From Marinilabiliaceae bacterium (GTDB lineage: Bacteria > Bacteroidota > Bacteroidia > Bacteroidales > Marinilabiliaceae), in assembly GCA_027010905.1 (NCBI GenBank), contig JALVBA010000147.1, positions 1 through 9,550 of the forward strand: a DNA stretch of 9,550 nucleotides, read 5' to 3'. The notes under the pieces are model-generated. The model searched no databases and was not told the origin of the DNA. It saw only the letters and a list, made by a program, of their open reading frames with translations. Shown one piece after another: positions 1 to 4,402 of this stretch. A program made the position numbers and the translations under genes. The first letter of the stretch is position 1. The number at the start of each line of letters is the position of its first letter.

Positions 1-3
1 TTA

Positions 4-120
4 TTTCTGATAGCACTTTCCGTATGATTAAAGATTAAGTTCGTTTGGGTGATCTCCTCATATCTTCGGAGCTTCCCAATCTCCCTAAATCTTCAATCAC
101 ACTCCAAGCACTATCAGAAA
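4..120. repeat. Long imperfect palindrome, possible MITE-like or hairpin RNA element
   Basis: The two halves of this stretch are near reverse complements. The ends are a perfect 10-bp inverted repeat (tttctgatag at 4-13, ctatcagaaa at 111-120). Aligning the left arm with the reverse complement of the right arm gives about 33 matches over the first 46 positions, then a 1-base gap before a shared ctcc near the centre (about position 62). Four of the transition differences (arm positions 11, 12, 21 and 27) would be G-U pairs if the - strand were transcribed, but A-C mismatches on the + strand. This suggests that a - strand RNA would fold better. A 34-codon - strand ORF lies inside but resembles nothing I recognise. 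No target-site duplication is visible, and only 3 bp of left flank are in the window. A miniature mobile element, a structured RNA or an IS end are all possible. Confidence 0.55.
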
Positions 121-212
121 GAGGCCGCAAAAAACACATCTATTTATATGTATTCAAAATCTTTAATATTGCTTTTCACCCATTACAAACGACATAGATC
201 CGAAATTTCGGG

Positions 213-365
213 CAATATAAATGTTGTTTGCCTCATCCCCCGTCTCCACATGGAGAAGGGGGGGACTGTATCTCTTATCCTTGACTTCTCCCTCTCCTGC
301 GAGGAGAGGGTTGGCCTGCCTGCCGAAGCAATGGCGCAGGCAGGGGTGAGGTGAATTGCAGAGCA
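213..365. repeat. GC-rich multi-hairpin interspersed repeat, copy 1
   Basis: This is one of two direct copies in the window; the other is at 3338-3495. An outer arm (cctcatccc at 231-239 with ggggtgagg at 343-351, one G-U) encloses three hairpins. H1 is 237-247 with 252-262, 11 positions, one G-A mismatch in this copy, loop acat. H2 is 290-297 with 303-310, a perfect 8 bp, loop tgcga. H3 is 315-323 with 336-344, a perfect 9 bp. It is much richer in GC than its flanks. It carries no protein-coding signature; the - strand ORF through it is a by-product of the repeat. It resembles REP-type or other structured intergenic repeats, but I cannot name a family. Confidence 0.8.
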
Positions 366-637
366 TACCTCCTAAGTTATCAGTTTGGGATTTAAAGTGG
401 TTGACTGTATTCTATAAAGAGATAGATATCCCAAATTTATAATACTTCTTTTAAACAATTCTATTATCTGTTTCTTCGCTGACATCCAATTTTGTATTTT
501 AATTCAAAAGCACAAAAACACCAATAATATCTATCCTATTTTGGATAATAGTTAAGCCTTAAAACATGGCCATTAATCAAAAAACAGTTTTTATTACAAG
601 TTGGGTTAAATAACAATTCTTATATTGGTTGAAGGTA
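366..637. other. AT-rich intergenic stretch without a gene
   Basis: No coding region is supportable here. The only structures seen are an 8-bp inverted repeat (tttgggat at 384-391, atcccaaa at 428-435) and two weak -7-like boxes, TATTTTGG at 537-544 and TATATTGG at 621-628. Each differs from the Bacteroidetes TAnnTTTG box at one key position. Neither has a TTTG at the usual distance upstream; a TTGG at 601-604 is only 16 bp from the second. The promoter of the downstream LRR gene must lie here or in the repeat, but it cannot be placed with confidence. Confidence 0.5.
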
Positions 638-675
638 TGCAAAATGACAAACAGATGCTTTTCTGTCATTTTGCA
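638..675 (+). promoter_or_regulatory. Perfect 12-bp hairpin in the leader of the LRR gene
   Basis: tgcaaaatgaca (638-649) and tgtcattttgca (664-675) are exact reverse complements around a 14-nt loop. The hairpin ends 30 nt before the preferred ATG at 706. No T-run follows, so it is unlikely to be a terminator. In the mRNA it would be a 5' leader stem-loop affecting stability or translation; as DNA it could be a binding site for a dimeric regulator. The sequence shows only the structure; the role is inference. Confidence 0.55.
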
Positions 676-705
676 GACGAATTTTTAACTGAAAACCTAT
701 TTATC

Positions 706-3327
706 ATGAAACACACATTTACCAATTTTAATCACAGAAAACCAAAACTTTTTAATAAAGCACTGTTTGCTCTGCTTTTTATTTTCAGCTTTTCACTTGT
801 AACTATTACAGCTCAGCAATACACCTTAACCGATGCCGATGTGGTAGTAACTGATGGTGTAATACAAAGTTGCAGTTACGACTTTACAATTAAGGATATT
901 ATTATCCCCCAAACATTAGACGGCCAAACCATAATAGGCATTGCTGATAAGGTGTATCCTGATGTTGGGGTATTCCAGGAGAAAGGCATTGTTAATATAC
1001 AGTTGCCTTCAACTTTAGAAAATATTGGAAACTATGCGTTTAGTCATAATTCCCTCACGAGCGTTACCATACCTAATAGTGTGACGACTATTGGATCTTT
1101 TGCATTTTCTGAGAACTCCCTCACGAGCGTTACCATACCTAATAGTGTGACGACTATTGGATCTTTTGCATTTTCTGAGAACTCCCTCACGAGCGTTACC
1201 ATACCTAATAGTGTTACTATAATTGGATCTTCTGCGTTTAGTCATAACTCCCTAACGAGCGTTACCATCCCTAATAGTGTTACTACTATTGGACGTTCTG
1301 CGTTTAGTCATAACTCCCTCACGAGCGTTACCATCCCTAATAGTGTTACTACTATTGGAGAATGGGCGTTTAGTTCTAACTTCCTAACGAGCGTTACAAT
1401 CCCCAACAGTGTTACTACAATTGGAGATGGGGCGTTTTACCGTAACTTCCTAACGAGCGTTACAATCCCCAACAGTGTTACTACAATTGGAGATGGGACG
1501 TTTTACCGTAACTCCCTAACGAGCGTTACCATCCCTAATAGTGTTACTACAATTGGAGAATATGCATTTGCCGAGAACGACCTTACAAGTGTTACAATCC
1601 CCAACAGTGTAACGACTATTGGATCTTGTGCGTTTCGTTCTAACTCTTTAACGAGCATAACCATCCCCAATATTGTGACAACTATTGGAGGTGCAGCATT
1701 TAATAATAATGCCATTACTCAAATAAATGGAGAAGTATCAAATGGCATTATTTATGCCCGCAACAGCAATGGCATGGAAGATATCACCACCATTGTATCG
1801 TATGGCGGTGTGGCCGATGAAATTGACTTTATCCCCAACAGTGTTACTACTATTGGAGCGGGTGCGTTTCGTTCTAACTCCCTCACGAGCGTTACCATCC
1901 CTAATAGTGTTACTACAATTGGAGCATGGGCGTTTTATTCTAACACCCTAACGAGCGTTACCATCCCTAATAGTGTTACTACTATTGGACGTTATGTGTT
2001 TCGTTCTAACTCCCTAGCGAGCGTTACCATCCCTAATAGTGTGACGACCATTGGAGACTGGGCGTTTTCTGGAAACTCCCTAACGAGTGTTACCATCCCT
2101 AATAGTGTTACTACTATTGGACGTTATGCGTTTCGTTCTAACTCCCTAACGAGCGTTACTTTTGAACAGAACAGTTATATCCGGCTAATTGGAGGTGAAG
2201 CGTTTGGCGACAATTCCGGTTTAACCGGCATCACCTTACCTTCCAATGCCAATAGCGTGTTTGCAGGCTATAAAGACGAAACCGGAAACAGTTATAATGC
2301 AGGTGATAATATTACTGATTTTAGTATAGCATATTATGCTGTACTACCTGTACATACGTTAACATTAAATGATGTAGAGTTTGCAGATGGTGTGATAATC
2401 AATTATTCAGGGGGTTATGTTGACATCATTATCCCTTCATCCTTTAACGTTAACGGGGCAGATGTAAGTGTTACTACTATTGGAGCGGGTGCGTTTAGTT
2501 CTAACTCCCTAACGAGCGTTACCATCCCTAATAGTGTTACTACTATTGGACGTTATGCGTTTAGTTCTAACTTCCTAACGAGCGTTACAATCCCCAACAG
2601 TGTGACAACTATTGGAAGGATTGCATTTAACAATAATGCCATTACACAAATAAACGGGGAAGCATCAAACGGCATTGTTTATGCCCGAAACAGTGATGGT
2701 ACAGAAGATAACACCAAAATTGTATCCTATGGTGGTGTGGCCGATGATATTGATTTTATCCCCAGTAGTGTAACGATTATTGGAGAACGGGCGTTTAGTT
2801 TTAGCTCCCTTACGAGTGTTACCATCCCTAACAGTGTAACGATTATTGGAGAATGGGCGTTTTCTGGAAACTCCCTAACGAGTGTTACCATCCCTAACAG
2901 TGTAACGATTATTGGAGAACGGGCGTTTGCCTGGAACAACTTTACAAGTATTGCCCTGCCTACTCCTGTAATAAAAGAGGGATACACATTTACAGAGTGG
3001 CAAAACGGCGATGGTACTGTAGTTACTGATATAACAAATTTTGGTGCTTCTTACGAGGCGCAGTTTACAATAGGCACTGCTGTAAATGATACAGAAACAT
3101 TGCCTGTTAAAATTTACCCCAACCCTGTAAAAAGTGTGCTTACTGTAGAAACTTCTGGTATATACAATAGCCTGCAAGTTATTAACCTAACAGGAACGGT
3201 TGTAGAAACGGTTAATTGCTCAAGATTATCAACAGTACAAGTAAATATGGGGCATTTAACGCCGGGTGTTTATTTTATTAAGCTACAAGGAGAGGGTACA
3301 GTGGTTAAGAAAGTATTGAAGAATTAG
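706..3327 (+). CDS. Secreted BspA-like leucine-rich-repeat protein with T9SS sorting domain
   Basis: An 873-residue surface or secreted protein. The start at 706 is preferred over an in-frame ATG at 625 because it gives a clean signal peptide: basic N-region, hydrophobic core at about 18-35, likely cleavage at TITA-QQ (36/37). The 27 extra codons would span a leader hairpin. After a head module (about 39-115) come 22-residue LRR_5/BspA-type units of pattern LTSVTIPNSVTTIGxxAFxxN at about 116-335 (10 units), 392-479 (4), 601-644 (2) and 701-744 (2). A 56-residue insert occurs twice (336-391, 645-700), and a second head-like module sits before block 3. Residues about 745-790 (GYTFTEW) resemble the Listeria-Bacteroides InlB-type repeat. 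Residues 799-873 (KIYPNP, GVYFIKL, final KKVLKN) form a type A T9SS sorting tail. Export through the Sec system and then T9SS follows from these signals. Relatives include adhesins, but the ligand is unknown. No Shine-Dalgarno site is visible. Near-identical DNA repeats make the array prone to length change. Confidence 0.9.
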   Translation: MKHTFTNFNHRKPKLFNKALFALLFIFSFSLVTITAQQYTLTDADVVVTDGVIQSCSYDFTIKDIIIPQTLDGQTIIGIADKVYPDVGVFQEKGIVNIQLPSTLENIGNYAFSHNSLTSVTIPNSVTTIGSFAFSENSLTSVTIPNSVTTIGSFAFSENSLTSVTIPNSVTIIGSSAFSHNSLTSVTIPNSVTTIGRSAFSHNSLTSVTIPNSVTTIGEWAFSSNFLTSVTIPNSVTTIGDGAFYRNFLTSVTIPNSVTTIGDGTFYRNSLTSVTIPNSVTTIGEYAFAENDLTSVTIPNSVTTIGSCAFRSNSLTSITIPNIVTTIGGAAFNNNAITQINGEVSNGIIYARNSNGMEDITTIVSYGGVADEIDFIPNSVTTIGAGAFRSNSLTSVTIPNSVTTIGAWAFYSNTLTSVTIPNSVTTIGRYVFRSNSLASVTIPNSVTTIGDWAFSGNSLTSVTIPNSVTTIGRYAFRSNSLTSVTFEQNSYIRLIGGEAFGDNSGLTGITLPSNANSVFAGYKDETGNSYNAGDNITDFSIAYYAVLPVHTLTLNDVEFADGVIINYSGGYVDIIIPSSFNVNGADVSVTTIGAGAFSSNSLTSVTIPNSVTTIGRYAFSSNFLTSVTIPNSVTTIGRIAFNNNAITQINGEASNGIVYARNSDGTEDNTKIVSYGGVADDIDFIPSSVTIIGERAFSFSSLTSVTIPNSVTIIGEWAFSGNSLTSVTIPNSVTIIGERAFAWNNFTSIALPTPVIKEGYTFTEWQNGDGTVVTDITNFGASYEAQFTIGTAVNDTETLPVKIYPNPVKSVLTVETSGIYNSLQVINLTGTVVETVNCSRLSTVQVNMGHLTPGVYFIKLQGEGTVVKKVLKN
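1051..1710 (+). repeat. Tandem 66-bp repeat array, block 1 (10 units)
   Basis: Ten in-frame 66-bp units each encode one 22-residue LRR. Units 1 and 2 (1051-1116 and 1117-1182) are identical at every base. Units 6 and 7 (from 1381 and 1447) differ by one base (gcg to acg, Ala to Thr). Variation is concentrated in the codons just after IG and just after AF. The framework codons fall into a few recurring spellings, such as accatccctaatagtgtt and acaatccccaacagtgtt, as expected from recent slippage and gene-conversion-like copying. Confidence 0.9.
1711..1878 (+). repeat. 168-bp insert module, copy A
   Basis: This segment encodes 56 residues beginning AITQINGEVSNGIIYARNS and rejoining the LRR pattern at IPNSVTTIG. 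It interrupts the 66-bp periodicity. A second copy of identical length (2638-2805) matches about 42 of 56 residues. The unit before each insert ends in AFNNN, so insert and boundary appear to have been duplicated together. Confidence 0.85.
1879..2142 (+). repeat. Tandem 66-bp repeat array, block 2 (4 units)
   Basis: Four in-frame 66-bp LRR units follow insert copy A. The variable pairs after IG are AW, RY, DW and RY. One unit has AF changed to VF and one has LTS changed to LAS. The array runs into a degenerate unit (SLTSVTFEQNSYIRLIGG) and then non-repetitive sequence. Confidence 0.85.
2506..2637 (+). repeat. Tandem 66-bp repeat array, block 3 (2 units)
   Basis: Two in-frame 66-bp LRR units follow the second head-like module (HTLTLNDVEFADGVI). 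The second unit ends in AFNNN, as does the last unit of block 1, and leads directly into insert copy B. Confidence 0.85.
2638..2805 (+). repeat. 168-bp insert module, copy B
   Basis: This encodes 56 residues beginning AITQINGEASNGIVYARNS. It is the counterpart of copy A at 1711-1878 with the same length and the same position relative to the flanking LRR units. About three quarters of the residues agree, so it is older than the near-identical 66-bp unit duplications. Confidence 0.85.
2806..2937 (+). repeat. Tandem 66-bp repeat array, block 4 (2 units)
   Basis: The last two regular LRR units both have the SVTIIGE framework variant rather than SVTTIG. They precede a degenerate unit (NFTSIALPTPV) that passes into the InlB-like GYTFTEW segment. 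Confidence 0.85.
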
Positions 3328-3337
3328 AAGTTTTGAA

Positions 3338-3495
3338 CAATGTAAATGTTTGCCTCATCCCCCCATCCCCCGTCTCCACATGGAGACGGGGGAGACTATA
3401 TCTCTTATCCTTGATTTCTCCCTCTCCTGCGAGGAGAGGGTTGGCCTGCCTGCCGAAGTAATGGCGCAGGCAGGGGTGAGGTGAATTGCAGAGCA
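3338..3495. repeat. GC-rich multi-hairpin interspersed repeat, copy 2
   Basis: A direct repeat of 213-365 in the same orientation, starting 10 bp after the LRR stop codon. From the shared tttgcctcat onward the copies differ by five substitutions and one 8-bp indel (a catccccc-type duplication at about 3358-3366). In the left extension they differ by one substitution and a 3-bp indel. Here hairpin H1 is a perfect 11 bp (3367-3377 with 3382-3392, loop acat). H2 is 3420-3427 with 3433-3440, and H3 is 3445-3453 with 3466-3474. If the terminator at 3525-3560 is real, this copy is transcribed as part of the LRR mRNA 3' UTR. Confidence 0.8.
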
Positions 3496-3524
3496 AGCAT
3501 CTTTAACATCAATCTATATTCCAT

Positions 3525-3560
3525 CCCGTCAGGTTTTGTATCTGATGGGGTTATTTTTTA
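3525..3560 (+). terminator. Candidate intrinsic terminator of the LRR gene
   Basis: cccgtcag (3525-3532) pairs with ctgatggg (3542-3549) with one G-U, around a 9-nt loop. A T-rich tract, gttatttttta, follows directly at 3550-3560. It lies about 200 nt past the LRR stop and beyond the repeat copy. The orientation suits the LRR gene, which is the only + strand gene nearby. Confidence 0.5.
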
Positions 3561-3729
3561 ATTGGTTTCCACAGGTTTCATTAGTGAATACCCAACTTGA
3601 CTATAACCCCGTAAGGTATATAGCCGTCAATCCCGATTTCTGCTTTTCCTCACCCCCTCTGTCCCCCTCTCAGGTTGAATAAAAATATATTTTAATATGA
3701 AGATAGGTTACAATAGCAATTTTGTATAG
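3561..3729. other. Intergenic space between convergent LRR gene and toxin gene
   Basis: No gene is seen. It contains a weak palindrome around ctataaccccgtaaggtata (3601-3620), a C-rich tract cctcaccccctctgtccc at 3648-3665 that loosely resembles the left end of the multi-hairpin repeat, and an AT palindrome aaaatatatttt near 3684. No clear terminator for the - strand toxin operon was found. Confidence 0.45.
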
Positions 3730-4044
3730 CTAATACTTCCCTATTTTCGTAGACCAGATTTTAGGGTTTCGATATGTGCTAATAACTGCAAGAATCTCAA
3801 CTATTCTATTTTCATTGTTAATGAAGAAATGAACCATATAAGGGAATTTCTTTATTTTCATACATCGTATTTCCTTATAACGAATTGAATATTTTTGAGG
3901 ATTAGTACTTAGCGAATTAATATGCCTTACTACAGTTTCTTGAAACCGTTTGCCAAGACCAGCCTGTCGCTCATTATACCAATCGGTAATTTCCTGAATG
4001 TCAGTAAGAGCTTTATGTTCAACTTTAACTCTATATTTTCTCAT
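3730..4044 (-). CDS. RelE/ParE-family toxin of a type II toxin-antitoxin system
   Basis: A 104-residue protein, typical size for the family. The family pattern is visible along the length: N-terminal strand RKYRVKVEHKALTDI, two helices including DWYNERQAGLGKRFQETV, then strands IRCMKIKKFPYMVHFFI and RIVEILAVISTYRNPKIW. The segment KKFPYMVHFFI...VEILAV...RNP-W is the hallmark of RelE/ParE toxins. RelE members cleave ribosome-bound mRNA, whereas ParE members poison gyrase; the sequence alone does not decide between them. Many relatives have His in an AVxHxxRxP motif; here it is AVISTYRNP, with Ser/Thr around that position. It is translationally coupled to the upstream antitoxin through a one-base TGATG overlap. 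Neutralisation by the partner is inferred from the arrangement. Confidence 0.85.
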   Translation of the reverse strand: MRKYRVKVEHKALTDIQEITDWYNERQAGLGKRFQETVVRHINSLSTNPQKYSIRYKEIRCMKIKKFPYMVHFFINNENRIVEILAVISTYRNPKIWSTKIGKY

Positions 4045-4277
4045 CAGGTTTTGAGCGTTTTTTTTGCTTCATTCCATTCTAAAAGTTTGTCAGGGTCTTT
4101 TCGAACATTCTCAAAGCGTTCCATCACTAATTCTTGGTGAGCCTCAGGAATATCATAATACTCCTCTTCTTTTTTTGAAGCATAATCAAGCAGGCTTTTA
4201 ATAGCATTAATAAGGCTAATATCGTCTACCTGTTTAAACTGCTCGATAATAAGTGCTTTTTGAGCCTGTATATCCAT
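4044..4277 (-). CDS. Antitoxin-like addiction module protein
   Basis: A 77-residue, strongly charged and mostly helical protein placed directly upstream of the toxin, as expected for a type II antitoxin. The N-terminal part (MDIQAQKALIIEQFKQVDD) followed by a short helix (LINAIKSLLDYASKKEEEYY) and a C-terminal segment (IPEAHQELVMERFENVRKDP) resembles the short addiction-module components that pair with RelE/ParE toxins in Bacteroidetes. It probably dimerises, binds its own promoter and masks the toxin. No classical ribbon-helix-helix or helix-turn-helix motif stands out, so its DNA-binding mode is uncertain. No strong Shine-Dalgarno site precedes the ATG. Confidence 0.75.
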   Translation of the reverse strand: MDIQAQKALIIEQFKQVDDISLINAIKSLLDYASKKEEEYYDIPEAHQELVMERFENVRKDPDKLLEWNEAKKTLKT

Positions 4278-4319
4278 GATAATTATTTTACAAGGTTAAA
4301 CGATTGGTTTTATTTTAAT

Positions 4320-4346
4320 ATCGCAATTGCAACGATAACGGTTATC
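4320..4346. promoter_or_regulatory. Candidate autorepression operator of the toxin-antitoxin operon
   Basis: Two palindromes lie side by side between the promoter and the antitoxin ATG: gcaattgc (4323-4330), flanked by atcg/cgat arms, and gataacggttatc (4334-4346; 6-bp arms around one G). The second covers the expected transcription start. Type II antitoxins usually repress their operons by binding such sites; the assignment is by position and symmetry. Confidence 0.5.
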
Positions 4347-4348
4347 TA

Positions 4349-4380
4349 CAAAAATACAAAACAAATACTATCTATTCAAA
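4349..4380 (-). promoter_or_regulatory. Bacteroidetes-type promoter of the toxin-antitoxin operon
   Basis: Read on the - strand, TTTG (complement of 4377-4380) and TATTTTTG (complement of 4349-4356) are separated by 20 bp. This matches the Bacteroidetes -33 TTTG / -7 TAnnTTTG consensus. The predicted start near 4343 leaves a leader of about 65 nt before the antitoxin ATG at 4277. The element lies in the 125-bp gap after the mutS-like gene, so the operon has its own start. Confidence 0.65.
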
Positions 4381-4402
4381 TTGGCACATTAGTAAAACCC
4401 TC

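Noticed and set aside
19..120. A 34-codon - strand ORF (MCFLRPLSDSAWSVIEDLG...) in the palindrome
   Set aside because: It is very short, has no recognisable family, and its codons are dictated by the palindromic arms. A transposase remnant is possible but not supportable.
163..366. A 67-codon - strand ORF (MLCNSPHPCLRH...) and its twin at 3305-3496
   Set aside because: Both arise from reading through the two copies of the multi-hairpin repeat. Their sequence follows the hairpins, with no independent coding signature.
625..705. N-terminal extension of the LRR protein from the ATG at 625
   Set aside because: The extension would put 27 non-signal residues before a complete signal peptide and would span the leader hairpin; the ATG at 706 fits better.
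1051..2937. CRISPR-like array from regular repeats
   Set aside because: The 66-bp period is in frame, encodes LRR units, and has no unrelated spacers.
1051..2937. Diversity-generating retroelement target
   Set aside because: No reverse transcriptase, template repeat or adenine-specific variation is seen. Variation fits unit shuffling.
1015..3177. Several - strand ORFs antisense to the LRR gene
   Set aside because: They are periodic shadows of the 66-bp repeats and have no protein features of their own.
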